From the NCBI RefSeq assembly GCF_029543155.1, contig NZ_JARQXA010000002.1, forward strand, positions 310,001-374,000: a stretch of DNA of 64,000 nt, given 5' to 3'. The notes beneath the pieces were generated by a model. It was not told the DNA's origin, ran no database searches, and worked only from the letters and a program-made list of their open reading frames with translations. The DNA is from Sphingomonas sp. HITSZ_GF (lineage in GTDB: Bacteria > Pseudomonadota > Alphaproteobacteria > Sphingomonadales > Sphingomonadaceae). The translations under genes and the position numbers were made by a program. Each line of letters starts with the position of its first letter. Position 1 is the first letter of the stretch. Of the stretch, positions 35,882 to 43,695 are shown piece after piece.

Positions 35882-36012
35882 ATCTAGTCCCTGCTGAAAC
35901 TTTACGGAAGCATTGTCAATAACGGAATGCGTTGGCTAATGCGGATTGCACATTCAGTGCGCGAACCGTGCCATTTTGGTCGCATCTGCCCGCAACGCGG
36001 GAAACCGGGGCG

Positions 36013-37059
36013 CTATCGCCGGAGCCGGCCGATGTCCGTCGATGCCCGTTCGACCAGCTTGAAGCCGACGCACATATCGGCCGCCCCGGCATCCGATTCG
36101 GGGTTGGCGATTCGCTCGATCAGCGCCGAGGTCGCCCGCTCCGCCATCTCGGCGATCGGCTGGCGGACGGTGGTGAGCGCCGGCCAGGTCTTCACCGCGA
36201 TCGGCGTGTCGTCGAAGCCGGCGACGGCGAGCGCATTCGGTATGGCGAGGCCGCGGCGATGCGCAACCGAGATCACGGCGGCGGCCATGTCGTCATTGGC
36301 GGCGAAGATCGCGCTGGGCGGCTCGGCGAGATCGAGCAGCCGCTTGGCGGCATCGAGGCCCGATTCGAACAGGAAGTCGCCCGCCTCGATCAGCTCGGGC
36401 GCCTCGGGAAGCTGGTGCGCCAGCAGCGAATCGCGATAGCCCGCGAGTCGCCCCGCAGTGGAGCCATGGCCTTCGGGACCGCCGATGAACCCGATCCGGC
36501 GGTGTCCCTGGCGGATTAGCAGATCGGTCATCGCCTGCGCCGCCGCGCGATCGTCGACGCGCACGGTGAAGATGCCCGGTATCGGCCGCCCCGCCGCCAC
36601 CGCCGCGATCGGCACGCCGAGCTCGGCCAGGATCGGCTGCCCGGCAACCAGCTCCGAATAGGGCGGCGGCAGCAGCAGCGCGTTCGCCCCGCTGCGCACC
36701 AGCGCGCGCAGCGCCTCTGCGAGCGCTTCATATTCCAGGTCGCCGCCATGCTGGACCATCAGCTGCGCGCCGCGCGCCGCCGCTGCGTGCAGCGTGCCGA
36801 CCAGCATCGCGCTGAGAAAGGCGTTCTGCGGGTTGGCATAGACAAGGCCGATGCGCGCCGCGCCCGAACTGGCCAGCGCCCGCGCCGCCGCATTGGGCTT
36901 GTAGCCGAGCGCGTCGACTGCCTCGCGCACGCGTTCGCGCGTCGCATCGCCCATCTTGCCGGTGCCGTTGAGGAAGTTCGAAACGGTCATGGTCGAGGTG
37001 CCGGCACGCTCCGCCACCGCCTGGATCGTCACACCCGAACTACCGCGCCGCCGCGCCAT
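36013..37059 (-). CDS. LacI family transcriptional regulator (copy B)
   Basis: A 348-residue LacI-type repressor. The HTH is at about 10-34 (VTIQAVAERAGTSTMTVSNF), the hinge helix has PNAAARALASS, and the sensor domain shows QNAFLSAMLVGTLHAAAARG, RRIGFIGGPEGHGSTAGRLA, IFAANDDMAAAV and VAVAGFDDTPIAV with numbering offset by a few residues. The ATG at 37059 is preceded by AGAGG; upstream in-frame starts have no site. The gene is bracketed by operators O1 and O2, which makes it the best candidate for the repressor of the 35-46 kb regulon, with possible autoregulation. The inducer is unknown but probably a sugar. Confidence 0.93.
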   Translation of the reverse strand: MARRRGSSGVTIQAVAERAGTSTMTVSNFLNGTGKMGDATRERVREAVDALGYKPNAAARALASSGAARIGLVYANPQNAFLSAMLVGTLHAAAARGAQLMVQHGGDLEYEALAEALRALVRSGANALLLPPPYSELVAGQPILAELGVPIAAVAAGRPIPGIFTVRVDDRAAAQAMTDLLIRQGHRRIGFIGGPEGHGSTAGRLAGYRDSLLAHQLPEAPELIEAGDFLFESGLDAAKRLLDLAEPPSAIFAANDDMAAAVISVAHRRGLAIPNALAVAGFDDTPIAVKTWPALTTVRQPIAEMAERATSALIERIANPESDAGAADMCVGFKLVERASTDIGRLRR

Positions 37060-37136
37060 CCCATCCTCTTCATCAAGTCCGTTCGTCATGACTCTATTGC
37101 CGAAATGCCAGCCGCAGCAAGCAAGGCTGCGTCGGC

Positions 37137-37172
37137 TTGACAACGCCTCATGTTCAAGTTTAGCGCTAAACT
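37137..37172 (+). promoter_or_regulatory. Promoter with LacI-type operator O2, upstream of oxidoreductase operon
   Basis: A TTGACA -35 (37137-37142) is followed, 17 bases on, by a -10 region inside the 16-bp perfect palindrome AGTTTAGCGCTAAACT (37157-37172). A bound repressor would cover the -10. The oxidoreductase ATG is 34 bases downstream; the divergent lacI copy B start is about 100 bases away. Confidence 0.7.
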
Positions 37173-37205
37173 AAACCAAATCGGACAAGGTTGGGAGAGC
37201 CGCGG

Positions 37206-38324
37206 ATGGCAAAGATCAGGCTGGGCATGACGGGCGGCGGCATCGGTTCCTTCATTGGGCCGATGCATCATCTGGGCGCGCATCTCAGCGGCCGGTTCGA
37301 ACTGGTCGCCGGCGCCTTTTCGAGCGATCCCGAGCGCTCGCGTGCCGCGGGTGCCGGATACGGCGTCGACCCCGATCGCTGCTATGCCGATCACGACGCG
37401 ATGATCGCCGCCGAGCGCGCCCGGCCCGACGGCATCGAGGCGCTGGCGATCGCCACGCCCAACCATCTCCATCTGCCCGCCGCGCTGGCGGCAATTCGCG
37501 CCGGGCTGCACGTGATGTCGGACAAGCCCGCCACCACCACGCTTGCCGAAGCCGAAGCGCTGCGCGACGCGCTCGCCGAGAGCGCCAGCCTCTACGCGCT
37601 CACCTTCACCTATTCGGGCTTCCCGATGATCCGCGAGGCGCGCGCGCGCGTCGCCTCGGGCATGCTCGGCGCGATCCGCAAGGTGATCGTCACCTTCAAC
37701 CAGGGCTGGCTCGCCGCGCCGCTCGAACAGGCCGGCAACGCGCGCGCCGCCTGGCGGATGGACCCGGCGCGCTCGGGCGTGGGCGGCTGCATCTCGGACA
37801 TCGGCACCCACGGCTTCCACCTCGCCGAATATGTGACCGGCGACACCGTGGCCGAGATGATTTCCGACGTGCGCACCCATGTGCCCGGCCGCGCACTCGA
37901 CGACGATGCCAACATGCTGCTGCGCTTTGCCGGCGGCGCCTCGGGCGTGCTCGCCTCATCGCAGGTGGCGGTGGGCGAGCGGCTCGGCTTCACGCTGCAG
38001 GTGTTCGGCGAGAAGGGCGCGCTCCACTGGTATGCCGAACAACCCGAGACGCTACGCTTCGTCGCCGCCGACGGCGCCGTCTCGCTGCTCAGCCCGATGT
38101 CGCCCGGGCTGCTGGTCCGCGAGCCGCTGCCGCCGGGCTTCGGCGGATCGATCCTCGCCGGCTTCGCGGTCCAGTATCGCGATTTCGCCAAGGCGATCGA
38201 CGGCGACGCCGCGCTGATCGGCAGCGTTCTGCCGGGGATCGACGCCGGGCTGCGCACGATGCGCTTCGTCGAGACCGCGGTGCAGGCCAGCGCTGCGCGC
38301 GCGGGCTGGACGCCGCTGGCATGA
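37206..38324 (+). CDS. Gfo/Idh/MocA family oxidoreductase (1)
   Basis: A 372-residue NAD(P)-dependent sugar-type oxidoreductase. The Rossmann domain begins RLGMTGGGIGSFIGPMHHLG (5-24), with ATPNHLHLPAALAAIRAGLH and a DKP version of the family's EKP motif (MSDKPATTTLAEA). The C-terminal alpha/beta domain contains GGCISDIGTHGFHLAEYVTG with the usual active-site histidine. Members oxidise sugar or inositol hydroxyls, often at C3 of glycosides. The ATG follows GGGAGAG. Its stop overlaps the next ATG. It is the first gene behind operator O2. Confidence 0.92.
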   Translation: MAKIRLGMTGGGIGSFIGPMHHLGAHLSGRFELVAGAFSSDPERSRAAGAGYGVDPDRCYADHDAMIAAERARPDGIEALAIATPNHLHLPAALAAIRAGLHVMSDKPATTTLAEAEALRDALAESASLYALTFTYSGFPMIREARARVASGMLGAIRKVIVTFNQGWLAAPLEQAGNARAAWRMDPARSGVGGCISDIGTHGFHLAEYVTGDTVAEMISDVRTHVPGRALDDDANMLLRFAGGASGVLASSQVAVGERLGFTLQVFGEKGALHWYAEQPETLRFVAADGAVSLLSPMSPGLLVREPLPPGFGGSILAGFAVQYRDFAKAIDGDAALIGSVLPGIDAGLRTMRFVETAVQASAARAGWTPLA

Positions 38325-39358
38325 CCGCGCCGCTGACCATCGGCATCCTCGGTGCCGGGCCAGTCACCCAGGCGATCCACCTGCCGACGCTGGCGCAGAT
38401 GCCTGAGCTGTGGCGCGTGGCGAAGGTGATGGACGTCAATGCGGAGGTCGCGGGCATAGTCGCCGCGCGCTGCGGCGCCACCGGCGTCACCGATGCCGCT
38501 TCGGTGATCGAGGACCCCGCGGTCGACGTCGTCGCGATCTGCAGCCCGCACGGCTTCCATGCCGAGCAGCTCGTCGCCGCCGCGCGCGCCGGCAAGCGCG
38601 CCGCCCTGGTCGAGAAGCCGCTGGCGGTCAGCCGCGAACAGGCGGAGGAAGTCGGCCGCGTCGTCGCCGAGACCGGGATGACCGTGCTGGTCGGCACGAT
38701 GCACTGGTACGATCCCGGCTTCCGCGCCGCGCTCGCCGCCTGGGAAGCCGAAGGCGGAGCCGCGACGCGCATCCGCTCGGCGATCTTCGTGCCGCCCAAT
38801 GCGCAGTTCGTGAACGCCTCGACCGAAGAGGCCTTCCCTTCCCCGCCGCCGCCGGCCCCGCCCGCCGAGCAGCCGCCCGAATTCCAGCGCGAGCGCCTGC
38901 GCGCCACCGTGCTCGGCCTCGCCATCCACCATGTCCCGCTGATCCGGCGCTTCTGTCCGCACCTCGGCAAGGTGCTGGAAGCGCGGCGGCACCCGCCCTT
39001 CGGCTATTCGATCCTGATGCAGAATGGCGACCAGATCGCCGAGCTGCTCGCGGTGATGCCCGGCCAATGGCCGCCATCGTGGAGCTTCGAGGCATCGAAT
39101 GCCGAGCGCCGGCTCCATGTCGATTTCGGCCCGTCCTACATTTCCGCGGGCTCGGGCCGCGCGACGCTGAGCGATGCGCGCGGCAGCACCGGATTCAGCC
39201 ATGCAGATAACGGCTATGCCGCGCAGTGGCGCCACCTGCATGACGTCGTGACGCGCGGCGTGCCGCTCGACACCCCGTTCGATGTCGCAGTCGAGGATCT
39301 CGCCTTCGCGCTCGACCTTGCCGATGCCGCTGCCGACGTGATGGAGATCGTCGCATGA
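38321..39358 (+). CDS. Gfo/Idh/MocA family oxidoreductase (2)
   Basis: A 345-residue member of the same family, with TIGILGAGPVTQAIHLPTLA at the N-terminus, CSPHGFHAEQLVAAARAGKR and the intact EKP motif in LVEKPLAVSREQAEEV. The C-terminal domain differs strongly from the first oxidoreductase, including a proline-rich loop (PSPPPPAPPAEQPPEF), and shows the histidine block LGLAIHHVPLIRRF. It overlaps its neighbours by four bases on both sides (ATGA each time), so the three genes are translated as a unit. The substrate is unknown; a sugar derivative is likely. Confidence 0.9.
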   Translation: MTAPLTIGILGAGPVTQAIHLPTLAQMPELWRVAKVMDVNAEVAGIVAARCGATGVTDAASVIEDPAVDVVAICSPHGFHAEQLVAAARAGKRAALVEKPLAVSREQAEEVGRVVAETGMTVLVGTMHWYDPGFRAALAAWEAEGGAATRIRSAIFVPPNAQFVNASTEEAFPSPPPPAPPAEQPPEFQRERLRATVLGLAIHHVPLIRRFCPHLGKVLEARRHPPFGYSILMQNGDQIAELLAVMPGQWPPSWSFEASNAERRLHVDFGPSYISAGSGRATLSDARGSTGFSHADNGYAAQWRHLHDVVTRGVPLDTPFDVAVEDLAFALDLADAAADVMEIVA

Positions 39359-40095
39359 ACCGGCTGCATGTAACGCCGGCCGACCAGCAGGCCGTGCTCG
39401 CCACCCTGCCCAATCGCTTCGTGATCGATGCGGCGGGTGCGGACGTGCAAACCCTGCGTGGCGACGCACTCGCCGATGCCGGCACCGGCGCGGTGATGAT
39501 CGTCGAGCCCGGCCTCGCCTCGGCGGAAGCGCTGCGCAGCCTTGCCGCCACCGGCCGCCCGATCGGGCTGGCGCTCGCCGCCGCCGCGGCGCTGCCCGAA
39601 GCGGCGCTCGACAGCATCCGCACCCAGGCCGGCGACGTGCCGCTGATCGTCGATGCCGCCGCCGAAACGCGCGCGCCCCTGCGCGCCGCGCTGTTCGAGC
39701 TGCTGATGCTGCTCGACACGCTCGGCTGCCGCGCCGACGGCCTGCGCCTGCTCGCAACCACGCCGAACGAGATCGCGCTGGTGATCGACAGCGCCGATGG
39801 CTGGAACGGCACCCGGGTCAGCGCCCGGCGCAGCCTCCGCACCCGCTATGCGCTGGAAACCGTCTCGCGCACGCTGCGCCGCGAGATCGTCATCAACGAC
39901 ATCGCCGTCTCCACCCCGGCCGAAGTCCGCCTGTTCGACGCAACCGGCACCCGCACCGCACTCCCCCGCTACGAAGGCGGCCTGCGCGCATCGTGGAAGG
40001 CGCTGCATGTGCGGCTCACCGAAGGCGCCGGGGATGGCGGGCAGATCGAGACTGCGATCCGCCTGCTCGGTCTGCTGGATGCCGTCACCGTCTAA
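39355..40095 (+). CDS. Protein of unknown function coupled to oxidoreductases (246 aa)
   Basis: This 246-residue protein was not recognised. It has no signal peptide or membrane helix. The N-terminal half (about 40-125) alternates small strands and alanine-rich helices (AVMIVEPGLASAEALRSLAA; GDVPLIVDAAAETRAPLRAA), loosely like half of a Rossmann or TIM fold; the C-terminal half is more polar (TRYALETVSRTLRREIVIND; STPAEVRLFDATGTR). It starts at an ATGA overlap with the second oxidoreductase, the third gene of the operator O2 operon. It may be an accessory subunit or a further catabolic enzyme. Confidence 0.75.
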   Translation: MNRLHVTPADQQAVLATLPNRFVIDAAGADVQTLRGDALADAGTGAVMIVEPGLASAEALRSLAATGRPIGLALAAAAALPEAALDSIRTQAGDVPLIVDAAAETRAPLRAALFELLMLLDTLGCRADGLRLLATTPNEIALVIDSADGWNGTRVSARRSLRTRYALETVSRTLRREIVINDIAVSTPAEVRLFDATGTRTALPRYEGGLRASWKALHVRLTEGAGDGGQIETAIRLLGLLDAVTV

Positions 40096-40102
40096 GGAAA
40101 GG

Positions 40103-40203
40103 GCTCCCCGGCGAGGGCCGGGGCCCAGTTGCCACATCGTTCGAGAGGTCTGACTTCCCTCTCCAGCTAAGCCGAGACTGGGCCCCGGCCTTCGCCGGGG
40201 AAC
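40103..40203. repeat. Intergenic inverted repeat element, copy 3 (divergent subtype)
   Basis: Arms of 27 nt (40103-40129 and 40177-40203) with two mismatches, separated by 47 bases. Each arm folds as CCCCGGC-GA(A/G)G-GCCGGGG, the same architecture as copies 1 and 2 but a different sequence. It also lies between convergent genes. Confidence 0.85.
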
Positions 40204-40308
40204 CAATCGGTGAATTCCATACGGCGACTTTCGGCCCCGATGCTGAAAGGCCACTTTGGGTAGGAAGCGGACCAGCAGCTTTCGGCACCGCATCTGCAAA
40301 TGCGGTCA

Positions 40309-41085
40309 CTACCCGGAACCACCGCTCCATCGCTGGAGCCGTTGAAGCGCCCCCAGCAATTCGGCTGTCGTAACTTGCCCGTCCTCACCCAACCCTAGAA
40401 GGTTCGCAGCAGCCTCTCGTGCGAAAATGTCGTCGGGGTCTTCGTGGAGGAGCACCTTTAGATACGTTACGGCCCGACTATCACGGCGCACTCCTAGCCC
40501 AATTATACTTTCGTAACGAACATCAACGTCGTCGTCCGAAAGGGCCGCGGCGAGGGCTTCCCGTACCTGGTCTGTATCGGCGCCGCTTTGTCGCGCGATA
40601 CCGAATGTCGCCCAGTTACGAACATCCGCGTCGCGATCGCTCATCAGCCTCAAAAGCACCCCTTCGGCCTCGGGCGTATCGACGGCACAGAGCCCAAAAG
40701 CTACGGCGTATCGAATGTCCTCGTCGTCATGATCGGCGAAAGGAATGATATGCGATGCCGCCCGCTCACGATCGACATGCGCAAGTGCATATATCGCGGC
40801 ACGGATGACAGTCACCTCTTCGTCCTCGAGGAGAGGAAGCACCGCAGAAAACGACTCTTGGGGGAAAGTGCGCTCGGGTAGGCCTAGCTGGCCCAGAACG
40901 TCTGCACCGCGCCCTCGCGATGTTGGATCATTTGAACGCGTTAGGGCGACTGCGCGATCTAGGACTTCCTTGGAGCCACGCCATTGAAGAGCGGCGATCG
41001 CTCCCCAAGCGGCATCATCATTGGCCTCAAACGCCGCCGCGAAGAGGTCCGAAATGGGCCGGATGTCGTCGGCAGGTCTCTTCAT
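40309..41085 (-). CDS. HEAT-repeat protein
   Basis: A 258-residue cytosolic protein made of HEAT-like helical repeats, seen as recurring blocks ending in Ala-rich helices (DPTSRGRGADVLGQLG; EVTVIRAAIYALAHVD; DEDIRYAVAFGLCAVD; DADVRNWATFGIARQS; DVDVRYESIIGLGVRR). Such solenoids mediate protein contacts; the family is close to bacterial HEAT proteins found as singletons. The base composition is visibly less GC-rich than the neighbours and codon use is more relaxed, which suggests recent acquisition. It separates two operator-controlled units and has no obvious functional link to them. Confidence 0.85.
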   Translation of the reverse strand: MKRPADDIRPISDLFAAAFEANDDAAWGAIAALQWRGSKEVLDRAVALTRSNDPTSRGRGADVLGQLGLPERTFPQESFSAVLPLLEDEEVTVIRAAIYALAHVDRERAASHIIPFADHDDEDIRYAVAFGLCAVDTPEAEGVLLRLMSDRDADVRNWATFGIARQSGADTDQVREALAAALSDDDVDVRYESIIGLGVRRDSRAVTYLKVLLHEDPDDIFAREAAANLLGLGEDGQVTTAELLGALQRLQRWSGGSG

Positions 41086-41212
41086 GGGGTGAGCTTAAAC
41101 ATCCCGTCCGACGTCGGCTATCGATAACGCAACATCTGGGATCGAATTGCCGCAATTAGGGCGATAGCAGACTGGCCGGTTCCAGGGCCTTCCACCCAAC
41201 TGAGGCACGCGC

Positions 41213-42124
41213 CTACCCCACCGGATGCGCGACATAGGCCAGCCATTCCCCATCCGGCGACCAGCTGTTGACGTTGATCGATCCCTGCCCGCCGAAGAAG
41301 CGCGCGATCGTCCGCACCGCGCCGCCCTCTACCGGCATCGTCCGCAGCTCGACCGACAGGTTGGGCGGATGGCCCTCCGTCCCCTCGGGGAAGCTGATAT
41401 AGGCGATCGTCTCGCCGGCGGGATCGGGATGCGGGAACCAGTCGACCCGGTTGCCTTCGCTCCGCCGCTCGATCGCGCTGCCGTCGGGCCGCATCCGAAA
41501 CAGGCTGGCATCGCCCGGCACGCTGGCTTCCAGCTCGCCATTGAACCAGATCCACGCGCCATCGGGCGACCATTCCGGCCCGTCGACCGGCGCCGGCCCT
41601 TCGAGCAATTGCCGCGCCGGGCCACCCGCTTCGGGCACGATCGCGATGCCCCAGTGCAGCGGCGCCCCCGGCCGGATCGTCGCGCAGGCGAGTGCGCTGC
41701 CATCGGGCGAAATGCCGTGGAGATAATAGGCCAGCCCGTCCTCAGGGCTCACCTGGCGCGGCGTGCCGCCAGTGACCGGCACCGCATGCACCTTGCGCGC
41801 TGCAGTGATGTAGAGCGTCTGGCCATCGGGGGAGAGGACATGATCGTTGTTCGCATCATCGATCCCGGCAATCGGAATCGGCTCGAGTACCGGAGCGGCA
41901 TCGAGCGGCAAGCGGAACAGATGCCCACCGCCATTGACGATCAGCGCGCTGCCGTCGGGCGTCCAGTTCGGCGCTTCAAGCAGCCGGTTGGCCTCGAGTA
42001 CCAGCCGGTCCTCGCTGCCGTCGCGGCTGATGATCCGCACCTGGGAGACCTGGCCAGGCAGCAGCGGACGGAACGGACCGTGCGCGGGATTGGCGCCGGG
42101 GGGTGCCTTGGATGCCGTCGTCAT
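41213..42124 (-). CDS. TolB-like PD40 beta-propeller protein
   Basis: A 303-residue protein built from PD40 blades, shown by repeated SPDG turns (NWTPDGSALIV; LSPDGQTLYIT; ISPDGSALACA; WSPDGAWIWFN; WSPDGEWLAYV). No signal peptide is evident, so it may be cytosolic, unlike TolB. Related propellers act as oligogalacturonate lyases or as binding modules, but the lyase residues could not be confirmed. It is divergent from the UPF0303 gene across operator O3, 45 bases from its own start, and so probably belongs to the LacI regulon. Confidence 0.82.
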   Translation of the reverse strand: MTTASKAPPGANPAHGPFRPLLPGQVSQVRIISRDGSEDRLVLEANRLLEAPNWTPDGSALIVNGGGHLFRLPLDAAPVLEPIPIAGIDDANNDHVLSPDGQTLYITAARKVHAVPVTGGTPRQVSPEDGLAYYLHGISPDGSALACATIRPGAPLHWGIAIVPEAGGPARQLLEGPAPVDGPEWSPDGAWIWFNGELEASVPGDASLFRMRPDGSAIERRSEGNRVDWFPHPDPAGETIAYISFPEGTEGHPPNLSVELRTMPVEGGAVRTIARFFGGQGSINVNSWSPDGEWLAYVAHPVG

Positions 42125-42143
42125 GCGCCTGCCTCTCCGCTAT

Positions 42144-42181
42144 TTGACAATGAACGCGACCTATATGATTTAGCGCTAAAT
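42144..42181 (+). promoter_or_regulatory. Promoter with LacI-type operator O3 between divergent genes
   Basis: TTGACA at 42144-42149 and the palindrome ATTTAGCGCTAAAT at 42168-42181 lie in the 81-base gap between the TolB-like gene and the UPF0303 gene. One bound repressor could control both directions. Confidence 0.68.
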
Positions 42182-42205
42182 TAAACAAGGATCGGAGAGC
42201 GCATC

Positions 42206-42676
42206 ATGGAGCTGGAAGCCATCGACCGCGAGGAGCAATCGCTCGCGTTGCAACGCTTCGACGCCGAGGATGCGTGGTGGCTCGGCTGCCATCTGCGCGA
42301 ACGCGGTGCGGCGGCAGGCGTGCCGATCGCGATCGAGATCCGCCGCGCCGGCACCCGGCTGTTCAGCGCGCTGCTGCCCGGCGCCACGGCGGACAATCTC
42401 GGCTGGATCGATCGCAAGATCGCTCTGGTGATGCGCTTCGAGCGCTCGAGCTATGTGACGCGGCTGAAGTTCGACGCGGCCCCGCCCGGCGCTTTCGATC
42501 GCTTCGGGCTCGATCCGCGCACCCATGTCGCCGCGGGCGGCGCGGTGCCGATCCGGATCGCCGGCACCGGGGTGATCGGCGCGGTGGCGATCAGCGGCCT
42601 CACGCAGGAGGAGGATCATCTTTACGCCGTCGAGGCGCTCGCCGCGCTGAAGGCGCATCAGGAGAGCCGGGCATGA
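42206..42676 (+). CDS. UPF0303/heme-degrading domain (HbpS-like) protein
   Basis: A 156-residue protein of the UPF0303 family (PF03928, also called heme-degrading or GlcG/HbpS domain). Typical segments are FDAEDAWWLGCHLRERGAAA, then PIAIEIRRAGTRLFSALLPG, NLGWIDRKIALVMRFERSSY and the C-terminal GVIGAVAISGLTQEEDHLYA. The biochemical role of UPF0303 proteins is unsettled; in sugar loci they are often found next to Gfo/Idh/MocA genes, as here. GGAGAG precedes the ATG. The stop overlaps the next start. Confidence 0.85.
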   Translation: MELEAIDREEQSLALQRFDAEDAWWLGCHLRERGAAAGVPIAIEIRRAGTRLFSALLPGATADNLGWIDRKIALVMRFERSSYVTRLKFDAAPPGAFDRFGLDPRTHVAAGGAVPIRIAGTGVIGAVAISGLTQEEDHLYAVEALAALKAHQESRA

Positions 42677-43695
42677 CCGCGACGCCCGTCCGCTGGGGCA
42701 TTCTCGGCCCCGGCACCATCGCCCGCGACTTCCTCGCCGGCACCGCCGGCTCGGCCACCGGCATCGTCGAAGCGCTCGGCACCCGCCACCCCGACAGGCC
42801 CGAGCTTGCCGAGCATTTCCCCGGCATCCGCGTCGTCCCCGGCTATGAAGCGCTGATCGCCGATCCACAGATCGACGCGATCTATGTCGCCACGCCGCAC
42901 GTCCACCATGCCGACTGGGTCATCGCGGCGGCGCAGGGCGGCAAGCATGTGCTGTGCGAGAAGCCGATGGGCGTCTCGGCGACGGAGGTCGAGGCGATGT
43001 TCGCCGCCGCGCGCGCCGCGGGCACCTTTCTCGGCGAAGCCTTCATGTACCGCTTCCACCCGCTCGCCGGCCGCATCGCCGAGCTGATCCGTTCGGATGC
43101 GATCGGCGATGTCCGGATGATCCGCTCCAGCTTCGGCTTCGCAGTGCCCGAAGCGGCGCGCGCGAACCACCGGCTGTTCCAGCCCGAGCTGGGCGGCGGC
43201 GCGATCCTCGATCTGGCGGGCTATCCGGTATCGATGGCGGGATTGATCGCCGGCGCTCGCAGCGGCGGCGCCATTCCCACGCCCGATACGATCAAGGCCG
43301 TCGCCTATATCGGGCCGAGCGGCGTCGACGAATGGACTTCGGCGCTGCTCCGCTTCCCCGGCGGGATCACGGCGGACCTGTCCTGCTCGATCACCGTGCG
43401 CCAGGAGAATGTGCTCCACATCCTGGGCACCACCGGCAGGCTTGAGGTCGACCAGTTCTGGTTCGCCGGCGGCAAGACCGGCGGGACCAACACGATGCGC
43501 CTGATCCGCCCCGACGGCAGCCGCGAGGAGATCGCGGTCACCGAACCGCGCCACCTCTACAGCTTCCAGTTCGAAACCGCGAACCGCGCGATCCAGTCGG
43601 ACGCCAAGGAATTCCCCCAGCCCGGCCTCGACGCGGCGGACAGCGTCACCACTGCCCGCATCGTCGATCGCTGGCTGGCGGAAATCAGAGCGTAA
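42673..43695 (+). CDS. Gfo/Idh/MocA family oxidoreductase (3)
   Basis: A 340-residue oxidoreductase with Rossmann start VRWGILGPGTIARDFLAG, VATPHVHHADWVIAAAQGGK and an intact EKP motif in LCEKPMGVSATEVEAM. The C-domain has FLGEAFMYRFHPLAGRIAEL and GGGAILDLAGYPVSMAGLIA. This arrangement (EAFMYRFHP) is typical of the dihydrodiol dehydrogenase/1,5-anhydrofructose reductase branch. It is coupled to the UPF0303 gene (ATGA), and its last 11 bases overlap the end of the convergent beta-glucosidase gene. Confidence 0.92.
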   Translation: MTATPVRWGILGPGTIARDFLAGTAGSATGIVEALGTRHPDRPELAEHFPGIRVVPGYEALIADPQIDAIYVATPHVHHADWVIAAAQGGKHVLCEKPMGVSATEVEAMFAAARAAGTFLGEAFMYRFHPLAGRIAELIRSDAIGDVRMIRSSFGFAVPEAARANHRLFQPELGGGAILDLAGYPVSMAGLIAGARSGGAIPTPDTIKAVAYIGPSGVDEWTSALLRFPGGITADLSCSITVRQENVLHILGTTGRLEVDQFWFAGGKTGGTNTMRLIRPDGSREEIAVTEPRHLYSFQFETANRAIQSDAKEFPQPGLDAADSVTTARIVDRWLAEIRA

